From contig NZ_JAUFPQ010000002.1 of assembly GCF_030409305.1 (NCBI RefSeq), positions 62,001-126,000 on the forward strand: a DNA stretch of 64,000 nt, read 5' to 3'. Each line of letters starts with the position of its first letter. Within the stretch, counting starts at the first letter, position 1. Source of the stretch: Halomonas maura (lineage in GTDB: Bacteria > Pseudomonadota > Gammaproteobacteria > Pseudomonadales > Halomonadaceae). The notes beneath the pieces are model-generated. The model was not told the DNA's origin and did not search any database. It worked only from the letters and a program-made list of their open reading frames with translations. Of the stretch, positions 19,483 to 31,006 are shown in pieces. The translations under genes were made by a program, and so were the position numbers.

Positions 19483-20820
19483 ATGGGTGGTGCCAAATAC
19501 GCCGATATCGCTGGTGAAATCGAATCCAAGATTGATAAAGGCCAATTCGCTGAAGGTGAAAAATTGCCTACCCATCGGGCCTTGGCAAGGGAGCTTGGCA
19601 CGACGTCGATGACTGTCGCCAAGGCCTATGGGCTACTGGCCGAGAGAGGACGCATCGAATCCTTCGTCGGACGCGGAAGTTTCGTGAAGGAACAGGCTCC
19701 GCTGAAGCAGGCAATCCGTTGTCAGCTCTCAGGTGACGAATGGAACTTCTCGATTCTACAGCCCTGCTTTGCCGAGCACGTGGAAGCGCTCCATTCCCAG
19801 TTACAACTGAGCTTTGCTGAGCTGACCAAGCCGACGCTTTATGGTTACCATGAAGGCTCTGGCCCAATAGAACATAAAGCGGCCGGGATGAGGTGGATGC
19901 AGCGCTACGGGGTGACCGTACGGTCACCTGAGCAAATTCTCCTGACTAACGGGGCGCAGCATGCTTTGTCGATCCTCATCGAGCTCTTTAGTGAGCCTGG
20001 CGATTGTATAGCCGTCGACCAGTGGACGTATCCGGGTATTTTGTCCATCGCCCGCTTCCTGAAACGGAAGGTAATCGGCGTAGCCATGGATGATCAGGGG
20101 ATGAATCCTGATGCGCTGGAAGAAACCTGTCGTCGTCATAAGCCCGCCTTGGTCGTCTTGCTCCCCTCTCACCAGAACCCGACCACTATCACCCTGTCGC
20201 AAAAGCGACGTGAGCAGCTGGCCGAGGTCATTCAGCGCCACCCCCTGTGGTTAATCGAAGACGATATCTATAGCTTCTTGCATGCTGATCCCATTCAAGC
20301 CATCGCCAACCTGATCCCTGAAAAGAGTTTCTTCATCCATGGCTTGTCCAAGGCGGTCAGCCCGGGACTCAGATGTGGGTACATCAAAGCCCCGCAGAGC
20401 CAGGTCAACGTACTGTCAGCCTATATTCGTGCCACTGTCTGGATGCCGTCGCCACTGATGTTTGAGGTGGCTCGCAACCTGATCGATTCCGATCTGGCAT
20501 TCGAGTTGGCGGAGACACAGCGGAAACTAGCCTGTCATCGGCAGCGCTTGGCCCAGAAGATATTGGGGAACCAGACATTTCGAGCTCAAGAGGCCAGCTA
20601 TCACCTCTGGCTGGAGCTGCCAGGTAACTGGCAGGCGGATCGGTTTGCCATGACGGCAAAGGAGCGTGGGCTTCTTGTCAGCAGTGGGAGCTATTTCAGC
20701 GTCGAAGGCGAAGAGACCAAATCCATTCGACTGTCGCTCATGGCAATTTCTGAGGAGTCATTCCTCGACGAAGGCCTGAGAGCCGTGAATTCTCTGCTGA
20801 ATGGCCCACCTGGCGGATAG
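19483..20820 (+). CDS. MocR-type GntR/aminotransferase fusion regulator
   Basis: This 445-residue protein joins an N-terminal GntR winged helix (residues about 5-70, with LPTHRALARELGTTSMTVAK) to a fold-type I aminotransferase domain with the PLP lysine at residue 290 (IHGLSKAVSPGLRCGY) and the Asp pair in LIEDDIYS. MocR proteins sense amino acids or PLP derivatives. The ATG at 19483 follows a weak GGA. It is divergent from the exporter/dehydrogenase/dioxygenase run and is the likely regulator of it. Confidence 0.9.
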   Translation: MGGAKYADIAGEIESKIDKGQFAEGEKLPTHRALARELGTTSMTVAKAYGLLAERGRIESFVGRGSFVKEQAPLKQAIRCQLSGDEWNFSILQPCFAEHVEALHSQLQLSFAELTKPTLYGYHEGSGPIEHKAAGMRWMQRYGVTVRSPEQILLTNGAQHALSILIELFSEPGDCIAVDQWTYPGILSIARFLKRKVIGVAMDDQGMNPDALEETCRRHKPALVVLLPSHQNPTTITLSQKRREQLAEVIQRHPLWLIEDDIYSFLHADPIQAIANLIPEKSFFIHGLSKAVSPGLRCGYIKAPQSQVNVLSAYIRATVWMPSPLMFEVARNLIDSDLAFELAETQRKLACHRQRLAQKILGNQTFRAQEASYHLWLELPGNWQADRFAMTAKERGLLVSSGSYFSVEGEETKSIRLSLMAISEESFLDEGLRAVNSLLNGPPGG

Positions 20821-20944
20821 CGGGTATTCAGGGCGGACCATGCGGCCTGGTAAGGGCATTAGAAAAGCGGTGCGAAATCACCGGCGTAGAGAAGATTCCT
20901 GAAGAGCCATACCGCATGTCCCGGCAAACTATGATGAATCGAAA

Positions 20945-20966
20945 AAGCCACCCGTTCGGGTGGCTT
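20945..20966 (-). terminator. Terminator of yajC-secD-secF
   Basis: AAGCCACCC (20945-20953) and GGGTGGCTT (20958-20966) form a nine-base-pair stem with a four-base loop. On the minus strand it is followed by TTTC, 22 bases after the secF stop. It may also serve the convergent MocR gene. Confidence 0.8.
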
Positions 20967-20987
20967 CTTCGTGGCCGGGCGAGGCGC

Positions 20988-21911
20988 TCAGGGCAGCTCC
21001 TCGGCCTCCGGGTCTTCCTTCTTGGCCGGGATCAGGTCCTCGCGCTGCAGCTTGAGCGGCAGCAGCAGGGCCGCGGCCACGTAGATGGACGAGAAGGTGC
21101 CGATCACCACGCCGAAGATCAGCGCCACGGCGAAGTAGTGGATCATGTCGCCGCCCAGGGTCACCAGGGCCAGCAGCACCAGCAGGGTGGTGCCGGAGGT
21201 GGCCAGGGTGCGCGACAGGGTCTGGTTGATCGCCTCGTTGAAGATGGCCGGCATGTCGTCGATGCGCGACTTGCGGATGTTCTCGCGGATGCGGTCGTAG
21301 ACCACGATGGTGTCGTTGAGCGAGTAGCCGATCACCGCCAGCACCGCCGCCAGCACCGTGAGGTCGAACTCGAAGCCGAACAGCGCGAAGGCGCCGACCA
21401 CGATGATGACGTCGTGCAGCAGCGCCAGCAGGGCGCCGATGGCGAACTTGTACTGGAAGCGGGCCGCCACGTAGAGCATCACGATCCCCAGCGCCACCAG
21501 CATGCCCATGCCGCTCTTGTCGCGCAGCTGGTCGCCGACCTGGGCGCCGACGAACTCGGCGCGGACCAGCGAGACGTCGCTGCCGGCATCCTGCAGCAGC
21601 GCCACCACCTGGTCGCCGACGCCGGCCTCGAAGGCCTGCTGGAGGCGGATCAGCACCTCGGTGGAGGCGCCGAAGGTCTGCACCGCCACGTCCTGGAAGC
21701 CGGCGGTCTCGAGGGTCTGGCGCACCGTCTCCAGCGCCGGGGCGCTGGCGAAGCGTACCTCTACCAGGGTGCCGCCGGTGAAATCGAGACCCAGGTTGAG
21801 CCCCAGCAGCAGCAGCGAGACGATCGACGCCAGCAGCATCGCCGCGGAGATCGCGAAGGCGACCCGGCGCTTGCCCATGAAGTCGAACTGTCGTTGTATC
21901 AGGGATTTCAT
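20988..21911 (-). CDS. secF: Protein translocase subunit SecF
   Basis: A six-helix RND-type protein of 307 residues that works with SecD to complete protein export using the proton motive force. It starts MKSLIQRQFDFMGKRR and has the conserved LGLDFTGGTLVEVRF block and the GYSLNDTIVVYDRIREN motif. ATG at 21909-21911 follows AGAGG with six-base spacing, better than an in-frame GTG six bases upstream. Nine bases separate it from secD. Confidence 0.96.
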   Translation of the reverse strand: MKSLIQRQFDFMGKRRVAFAISAAMLLASIVSLLLLGLNLGLDFTGGTLVEVRFASAPALETVRQTLETAGFQDVAVQTFGASTEVLIRLQQAFEAGVGDQVVALLQDAGSDVSLVRAEFVGAQVGDQLRDKSGMGMLVALGIVMLYVAARFQYKFAIGALLALLHDVIIVVGAFALFGFEFDLTVLAAVLAVIGYSLNDTIVVYDRIRENIRKSRIDDMPAIFNEAINQTLSRTLATSGTTLLVLLALVTLGGDMIHYFAVALIFGVVIGTFSSIYVAAALLLPLKLQREDLIPAKKEDPEAEELP

Positions 21912-21920
21912 AGGCACCTC

Positions 21921-23771
<1,851 letters not shown>

Positions 23772-23918
23772 GGGAGCCCTGCCCTCAGGTTGCTGATGAT
23801 GGAGACGGACGCTACGCCATCACGAGCACCGGGCGGAGCCGGTCGGCCGGGCCCCGCCTCGGTGGTCGCAGGGCTGCCCGCAGCGCCAGGGCGACGCGGC
23901 GGGCGCGGGTACGCCCGG

Positions 23919-24257
23919 TCAGATGGACTTGAGCGTGCCCTTGGGCAGGACGGCGGCCACGGCGTTCTTCTGCACGCTGACCTCGGTGCCCTCGGCGATC
24001 TCCATGGACAGGAATTCGCTGTCGTCGCTGACCTTGGTGATGCGGCCGAGCATGCCGCCGCCGATGACGATCTCGTCACCCTTGGTGAGGTTGCCGATCA
24101 GCTGCTTGTGCTGCTTGGCCCGCTTGGCCTGGGGGCGCCACAGCAGGAAGTAGAAGATCAGCACGAAGCCGACCAGCATCACGATCTGGGCGATGCCGCC
24201 GCCGGCGGCGGGGCCGGCATCCTGGGCCAGGGCCGGGGAAATGAAGAAATCCAGCAT
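23919..24257 (-). CDS. yajC: Sec translocon accessory subunit YajC
   Basis: This 112-residue single-span protein has the membrane helix IVMLVGFVLIFYFLLWRPQAKR and the YajC domain segment HKQLIGNLTKGDEIVIGGGMLGRI. YajC binds SecDF. The order tgt-yajC-secD-secF is nearly universal in gammaproteobacteria. Length is typical. Confidence 0.96.
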   Translation of the reverse strand: MLDFFISPALAQDAGPAAGGGIAQIVMLVGFVLIFYFLLWRPQAKRAKQHKQLIGNLTKGDEIVIGGGMLGRITKVSDDSEFLSMEIAEGTEVSVQKNAVAAVLPKGTLKSI

Positions 24258-24335
24258 GTACGACGATCTCCTGAGTCGCGTGAGAACAAGGTGGCGCCTG
24301 GGCGCCGAGCCGCCGGCGGCGGGGCCGGCCAGCCG

Positions 24336-26654
<2,319 letters not shown>

Positions 26655-26705
26655 TCAGGGGCCCGATTGACCTTCACCGCGGCCCACGTATAATGCCACG
26701 CCGTT

Positions 26706-26792
26706 GCCGGTGTGGCGGAATTGGTAGACGCAGCGGATTCAAAATCCGCCGGGTGCAAGCCCTTGTCGGTTCGAGTCCGACCACCGGTACCA
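26706..26792 (+). tRNA. tRNA-Leu(CAA)
   Basis: The 87-base gene folds as a class II tRNA. The acceptor arm GCCGGTG pairs with CACCGGT (a G-U pair at 1:72), the anticodon stem GCGGA/TCCGC holds loop TTCAAAA with anticodon CAA, and there is a long variable arm, a TTCGAGTCC T-loop and an encoded CCA end. The same isoacceptor gene (leuX) is a known integration hotspot in E. coli. Here its 3' half is duplicated at 29843. Confidence 0.95.
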
Positions 26793-27076
26793 TAAAATCA
26801 AGCACTTACCTCCCTCCATGTGCCTGATCTGTATTAGATTCCCTCCAAGTGTCATCAATGCGTCAGCGGCGCTTCGACCCTGTTCCGCGCTACTCCCCAT
26901 CCCCGTAGCCGGGCGACCTGCCTCGCTTAGTACCAAATCATGATATCCGTACGACATTATCCTTGGCGTTTTATGTGAGTGAAGACTACATTTCTAATGT
27001 CAGGCAGGAAGCCATCAGACTCGATCATGCTCGTGGTGTGGACAAGCGGCCCCCTTCTCAGGGGGTCGCTTTTTTC
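26738..27076 (+). repeat. Direct repeat copy 1: tRNA-Leu 3' half, spacer and terminator
   Basis: This 339-base segment runs from the tRNA anticodon loop to a terminator. It matches 29843-30178 in order and almost in length. The best conserved parts are the tRNA 3' half, the GTGCCTGATCTG block, and the block around GACTACATTTCTAATGTCAG, which is followed by similar bases up to the terminator. No protein gene is evident within it. Confidence 0.75.
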
Positions 27077-27345
27077 TTGGCTGGATGATGCGTGGCGCGA
27101 ACCTGATCGCGTCGGCCCGGGTGTCCGGGGAGAGGCGGGCATAGCGCATCGTCATGGTGATGGCCTGATGGCCTGATGGCCCAGGATCTGCTGGATGGTC
27201 AGCACGTCCCCGCCGTTCACCATCAAGGGACTGGCGAAGGCGTGGCGACGCACGTGGGGGCGCTGGCCTCAGGGCCGCCGAATCCCTGCCGCAGAGAACG
27301 GCTTATCGACGTGCGAGGGGCGCAGGTGGCCGCTCCTGGGGCCAT
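27016..27345 (-). pseudogene. Tyrosine integrase, C-terminal remnant with frameshift
   Basis: Minus-strand translation gives [16 protein letters not shown], then [12 protein letters not shown], the H-x-x-R and LGH boxes of tyrosine recombinases. In a shifted frame it gives [20 protein letters not shown] with the likely nucleophile Tyr. The shift is caused by an extra tandem copy of an 8-base unit near 27160-27180 (GATGGCCT repeated). An in-frame stop just upstream of the first box also breaks it. The N-terminal domain is gone. Confidence 0.8.
27045..27076 (+). terminator. Terminator of repeat copy 1
   Basis: AGCGGCCCCCT (27045-27055) pairs with AGGGGGTCGCT (27060-27070) with one G-U pair, followed by five T. 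It could end transcription from the tRNA-Leu promoter, or from a short RNA encoded in the repeat. Confidence 0.85.
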
Positions 27346-27616
27346 GCCGGTAGATCGGGGCAGGGCAGGCGGAGTGTCACGCCGGGGAGCGCGACGCCCT
27401 CCAACTGGTCAGCAGTGATGCGCTTGCCCAGCACCACCTCCCGGCCCAGCAGGTCGGACCGTAGATAAAGCCGGTGTCGCGGCCTGGCATGGGCATCTGG
27501 CCAACCTCGCCCTGGAGGTCGACGGGGTCCTGCTAGCTGGGCGCATCGAAGTGGAAGTCGATAATGATGTAGCCGTCGGTGGAGCGTTCACGGTCGAAGC
27601 GGCTATCGAAGCTCAT
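27346..27616 (-). pseudogene. Broken small element gene of unknown function
   Basis: An ATG at 27614-27616 behind AGAGGA opens a frame (MSFDSRFDRERSTDGYIIID) that stops after 27 residues at 27533. Coding-like sequence continues in another frame, for example RLYLRSDLLGREVVLGK and RITADQLEGVALPGV. I do not recognise the product. The good ribosome site and position between cox-like and integrase genes suggest a former element gene. Confidence 0.45.
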
Positions 27617-27639
27617 GCCCCGTCCTCTTGGGTCAGGCA

Positions 27640-27819
27640 CTACGCCCGGAGCAAGGCGATGTTGACCCTGCGGGATTTGCCGACCCTCACGGCGGGCAAG
27701 TGAGCGTTGCGAATCTGGCCGTAGACGACCCCTTGTTCGAGGCCGGAAAGCTCGGCAAACCGCTCGATGGTTATCAGGGGCACATGGGCCAGAACCTTGG
27801 GCGCTTGAGGTTCTTCCAT
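27640..27819 (-). CDS. Cox-like small DNA-binding protein (excisionase/repressor)
   Basis: This 59-residue protein reads as one small winged-helix module: ITIERFAELSGLEQGVVYGQ, then a basic LPAVRVGKSRRVNIALL tail. That pattern is typical of P2-family Cox proteins, which direct excision and repress the lysogenic promoter. The start ATG is at 27817-27819. It is divergent from a repressor gene 110 bases away, forming a P2-like developmental switch. It appears intact even though the integrase is not. Confidence 0.7.
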   Translation of the reverse strand: MEEPQAPKVLAHVPLITIERFAELSGLEQGVVYGQIRNAHLPAVRVGKSRRVNIALLRA

Positions 27820-27913
27820 CGTCGTTACCTGCCTTTTGTTGCCTGTGTTAAGCTCAGTTACATTGTTCTTGAAGCATGACTCGGTGTGACCTATATGGGT
27901 GACCGTACCGCAA

Positions 27914-27939
27914 ATGGAATATAGTCCATATGGAATATA
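27914..27939 (+). promoter_or_regulatory. Repressor operator overlapping the repressor start codon
   Basis: ATGGAATATA occurs at 27914-27923 and again at 27930-27939. Bases 27920-27939 form a near-perfect 20-base palindrome centred on TCCATATGGA with one mismatched pair. The repressor ATG is within it, so a bound repressor would block its own translation start or promoter. Confidence 0.55.
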
Positions 27940-28223
27940 CTTCAGCCCCAATAGCGGAAAAGATTCGTGCCATACGGGACGTCCAAGAGATGGGGCGGCA
28001 GGCGTTCTGCGATGCCACAGGAGTGCCGAAGCAGACGTTGATCAACGTGGAGAATGGCAGGAACGAACCGTCATTCAAGGTGATGCGGAAGGTCACGCAG
28101 GCCTTCCCTCAGTACACGATGTGGCTCATGAACGATCAGGTCATCGAGGAAGCAGGGCAGATCAGCCCAGAGATCGAGCAGGCGCGGAAGACGCTCAAGC
28201 AGACAGGGACGGATACCGACTAG
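27930..28223 (+). CDS. Xre-type phage repressor-like protein
   Basis: A 97-residue protein with an N-terminal helix-turn-helix (IRAIRDVQEMGRQAFCDATG, then KQTLINVENGRNEP) and a helical C-terminus. The layout, a small repressor divergent from a Cox-like gene, resembles the P2 C/Cox switch. It is the most element-like intact regulator and may still silence cox transcription. Composition is intermediate between the GC-rich chromosome and the AT-rich cargo that follows. Confidence 0.75.
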   Translation: MEYTSAPIAEKIRAIRDVQEMGRQAFCDATGVPKQTLINVENGRNEPSFKVMRKVTQAFPQYTMWLMNDQVIEEAGQISPEIEQARKTLKQTGTDTD

Positions 28224-28322
28224 CCGGAAAGGCAGCGGCAAGGTGGTACCAGGGCGGCAGGCTCCAGGGATAGGAGGTCGGCCTTGAGCAGGGGACAAAA
28301 CGCAGGCACAGGGAGCTGAAGG

Positions 28323-28600
28323 ATGGAAGACTTTGCATACTCCATGAACCAATGGATGAACTACTGGGTTGTTATGCGAACAGTAGGGACGATAGTCGGT
28401 ACGGCTATCGTCATTTTTTTATGTGGTGTTTCTATGTGTATGTGACATCACGGCGGGATTGGTTTGAGCAAGATATTAGAATTAGGAATGCTGAAAAAAG
28501 CAATAACTTAGCAAGGGCTGAGCAGATAAGGCTGGAGTCTTTGGCTTTAAAAGATAGGCTTGAGAAAAGTGGTATAGATACTAAAGAAGAATTTGTTTAG
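28323..28600 (+). CDS. Small membrane protein, two frames joined only by -1 shift
   Basis: An ATG at 28323, seven bases after GGGAG, opens a 40-residue frame MEDFAYSMNQWMNYW followed by a hydrophobic VGTIVGTAIVIFLCGV and stops at 28445. The -1 frame then continues, without a ribosome site of its own, through FYVYVTSRRDWFEQDIRIRN to a stop at 28600. The frames meet at a seven-T run read T TTT TTA, a canonical slippery heptamer. Joined, they give about 92 residues: one membrane helix plus a charged helical tail. Either programmed frameshifting, a lost T, or a sequencing error explains it. Function unknown. Confidence 0.55.
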
Positions 28601-28722
28601 AAGGCTTTGAAAAAGCGAGGTGGGCATGCCGTTTCTCAAAAGACGACGGTAGTATAGCGTTGAAGAGAAAATTACGGGATGTAGGGACGTTTAGGTGAAG
28701 ATAACGCTAAGGTAAGCTTTTT

Positions 28723-29709
28723 ATGATTGTTTATCAATTTTGCAGGATGAATGAGTGGCTGCCTAGGAATTTGCATGAAAGAATAATAGTTCTGAACCAT
28801 CCTTTTAACTTTAATGACCCTACAGAGAACAATTTCTCAATTAGGGGTTATTCAAAGAAAGTGAGCAGTGATAAGTTTCTGAATAGTATTTTTGAATCGC
28901 TGTATGATAAAAAGTTTTTTTCCAATTGGGCTGGTAATGAAAATGAGATTTTGAGGAAGAATATAGAAAACAAGCTTTCCAAAGATTTCATTAAGAACAT
29001 GTTTGTAAATGATTTGCTAGAAAAGAAAGAGGCGGCGAAGAAATTTTCAGAAAATAAAAAGGCAGTACTCAAGGCGCCGACTGATCTAAAAGTCGAAAAT
29101 TTAGATGAGTTGGAAGGGTGGGAAGATGAATTTATTTACAAAGCAATCAAAAAGGCCCAAGAAAGCTACAGGATAGCGTCTTTTACGGACAACTGGCACA
29201 ACTCTCTTATGTGGGGCCATTATGCTGATGGCATGAGGGGAGTCTGTGTGAAATATGAGATAGATGACCGTGACATTCATGAGGTTGACTATGGGAAGCC
29301 TTACGAAGTTAGTACATACAATATGCTAAATGGAAAGGTTGAACAGGAGGTAGAGAGAACTTTTCTGAAAAAGAACCAAGATTGGTCTTATGAGAGTGAG
29401 TTTAGGATAATAAAAAGAGAGTCGTTTTATAAATTAAAGAAAGGTGCAGTGAAGGCGGTTTTTTTTGGGTATAAATGCGATCCGGGTAAAGCAAGGTTCT
29501 TGTGTGATATAGTTAAGGCGGCACATGGCCCTAATGTTAATTTTTATGTGGCAAGGAATTCACAAGTCGATCATACGGTTACTCACGACAAAGTAAAATC
29601 AGAAGGGTTGAGTATTAGAATAAGTCAAGTGAAGGACGAGATGAGGAAGTTTAGAACTTTTTTGGATGATAGCAACGTTGCTTATTTTATGGATATGCTT
29701 GGTGAATGA
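28723..29709 (+). CDS. DUF2971 family protein
   Basis: This 328-residue cytoplasmic protein shows the DUF2971 landmarks: HPFNFNDPTE near residues 26-34, FTDNWHNSLMWGHYADGMRG at about 154-173, and DWSYESEFRII near 220-230. The family is of unknown biochemistry and is common in accessory regions. Its sequence is strikingly AT-rich and Lys/Asn/Phe-rich compared with the rest of the window, a strong sign of recent acquisition. It follows the small membrane protein by 122 bases on the same strand, so the two may form one cargo unit. Confidence 0.85.
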   Translation: MIVYQFCRMNEWLPRNLHERIIVLNHPFNFNDPTENNFSIRGYSKKVSSDKFLNSIFESLYDKKFFSNWAGNENEILRKNIENKLSKDFIKNMFVNDLLEKKEAAKKFSENKKAVLKAPTDLKVENLDELEGWEDEFIYKAIKKAQESYRIASFTDNWHNSLMWGHYADGMRGVCVKYEIDDRDIHEVDYGKPYEVSTYNMLNGKVEQEVERTFLKKNQDWSYESEFRIIKRESFYKLKKGAVKAVFFGYKCDPGKARFLCDIVKAAHGPNVNFYVARNSQVDHTVTHDKVKSEGLSIRISQVKDEMRKFRTFLDDSNVAYFMDMLGE

Positions 29710-29728
29710 GTGTTTTTAGTAGGTGAGC

Positions 29729-29748
29729 GCGTCAACAAAGCGTCAACA
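29729..29748 (+). repeat. Tandem GCGTCAACA pair inside the right end
   Basis: GCGTCAACA occurs at 29729-29737 and 29740-29748, about 100 bases inside the duplicated tRNA 3' end. Spaced short direct repeats near an attachment site are typical of integrase arm-binding sites; this use is inferred. Confidence 0.35.
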
Positions 29749-29842
29749 GAAGCGATCAAGGCAGGCCGACATTGGCAGGTTTGGCGCTCTCAAGCTGCTG
29801 TTTTGCGTAGCAAAGGCAGACGTTGGCATGCCTTGCTTCGTC

Positions 29843-30178
29843 TTCAAAATCCGCCGGGCGCACGCCCTTGTCGGTTCGAGCCCTATCGCCGGTCGCATAA
29901 AATCAGTCACTTACTTTTTCCTTCCAGGTGCCTGATCTGAATGAGACTCCCCTCAAGGCCCAATGCACCGTTCCCCGGGCGTCGACTGCGCTGACGGTGC
30001 TTCGACATGCCTTGCCGGTCAGGGGCTGCCCATCGCTTAGACCGAAATGCTCTGGGTGGGCCCCAAAAGATTCTTGGTTCTGTCGCCTGCGTGATGACTA
30101 CATTTCTAATGTCAGCGCAGGATGCCTTCTGACTAGTCATGTTGTGGATCGCGGCCCTTCTTGGGCCGCTTTTTTTTT
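29843..30178 (+). repeat. Direct repeat copy 2: partial tRNA-Leu 3' half, spacer and terminator
   Basis: This segment repeats 26738-27076 at almost equal length. It starts with TTCAAAATCCGCCGGG from the tRNA anticodon loop and keeps the T-arm but has an altered acceptor end, so it is not a functional tRNA. It marks the right attachment site. The 5' half of the tRNA is absent. Confidence 0.75.
30151..30178 (+). terminator. Terminator of repeat copy 2
   Basis: GCGGCCC (30151-30157) and GGGCCGC (30163-30169) form a seven-base-pair stem, followed by a run of T to 30178. It is the counterpart of the terminator in copy 1. Confidence 0.85.
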
Positions 30179-30386
30179 GTTGCGGTGCATTGAGCAGGGC
30201 GCACCGGTCGCGGCGATCGCCGGGCGGCGGGGGGCGGCGGGTGGTCACGGGGGCAACATGGTGGCCCGCTCGGTGAATTCGCTCGTCGTGGTCGTTGCTG
30301 CGGCCTTCCTGCCTCGTTTGAGAGGGTAACCACTTGTCCGAGGTCAAGGGGGATCACTCTTTGCGGTCTGTCAAAGCCTAAGGGGA

Positions 30387-30415
30387 TTGAGGTGCCGCGT
30401 AGGGCTGCGTAAGCT
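30387..30415 (+). promoter_or_regulatory. Candidate promoter of the lipoprotein gene
   Basis: TTGAGG (30387-30392) and TAAGCT (30410-30415) are separated by 17 bases, about 60 bases before the lipoprotein ATG. The stretch 30179-30386 shows only repeat-related sequence and no gene. Confidence 0.45.
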
Positions 30416-30473
30416 TTCTCTGCCCGCTTCCGGGCAAACGACTAAAAAAATCGACTGATACGCAAGGGATCCT

Positions 30474-30992
30474 ATGAAATTCAAAGCCATGGTGGCCGCA
30501 ATCGGTGCGGCCGGGGTCATGACACTGACCGGCTGTGCCAGCATTGTGGGCGACAAGGAGCAGGCGATCATCATCAACAGCACGCCGTCTCGTGCGGATG
30601 TGGTGGTCACCGATGAACGCAGCCAGGAGGTGTTCCACGGGGAAACCCCGACCACGGTTACGCTGCGCAAGGCCGACGGTTCCTACTTCGGCGGCAAGAG
30701 CTACAGCGTCACCATCAGCAAGGAAGGGTTCGAGAGTCGCACCGTGGCGATCTCCAGCTCGCCGAACGGCTGGTATGTGGCGGGCAACCTGGTCTTCGGT
30801 GGCCTCATCGGCTGGCTGATCGTCGATCCGCTGACCGGGGCCATGTATTCCCTGAGCCCGGACAGCATCAGCACCAGCCTGGGCGAGAGCGTGGCGACCA
30901 CGGAGGATGGCGCACAGGAACTGAACCTGGTGCTGCTCCAGGATGTCCCCGACGAACTGCGCCCCGATATGCGGATGCTGGGCCAGCTCTGA
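30474..30992 (+). CDS. Lipoprotein with PEGA-like domain
   Basis: This 172-residue protein has a lipoprotein signal peptide with lipobox L-T-G-C (Cys21). Next is a beta-rich segment (INSTPSRADVVVTDE, then GETPTTVTLRKADGSYFGGK) resembling PEGA repeats. A Gly/aromatic hydrophobic stretch follows (GWYVAGNLVFGGLIGWLIVD) that may insert in a membrane. The family is widespread in Gram-negative bacteria but its role is unknown. AGGGA precedes the ATG. It stands alone between a candidate promoter and a terminator. Confidence 0.85.
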   Translation: MKFKAMVAAIGAAGVMTLTGCASIVGDKEQAIIINSTPSRADVVVTDERSQEVFHGETPTTVTLRKADGSYFGGKSYSVTISKEGFESRTVAISSSPNGWYVAGNLVFGGLIGWLIVDPLTGAMYSLSPDSISTSLGESVATTEDGAQELNLVLLQDVPDELRPDMRMLGQL

Positions 30993-31006
30993 GACGGTGA
31001 AGACAC

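Larger units (their letters stand above)
26738..29903. mobile_element. Decayed P2-like integrative element in tRNA-Leu
   Basis: The unit is bounded by the tRNA-Leu gene and a partial copy of its 3' half. From the tRNA inward it holds an integrase remnant, an unknown remnant and a Cox-like gene on the minus strand, then a divergent repressor and AT-rich cargo on the plus strand. This is the early-region layout of P2-type phages and related satellites. All structural, replication and lysis genes are absent, so it is a remnant or a small satellite-like island. Confidence 0.75.

Noticed and set aside
26980..27420. Plus-strand open frames opposite the integrase remnant
   Set aside because: Their products have no recognisable features, while the minus strand shows clear tyrosine-recombinase motifs.
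29710..29940. Open frame of 76 codons after the DUF2971 gene
   Set aside because: It reads through the duplicated tRNA fragment and has no domain or ribosome site; it is a by-product of the attachment site.
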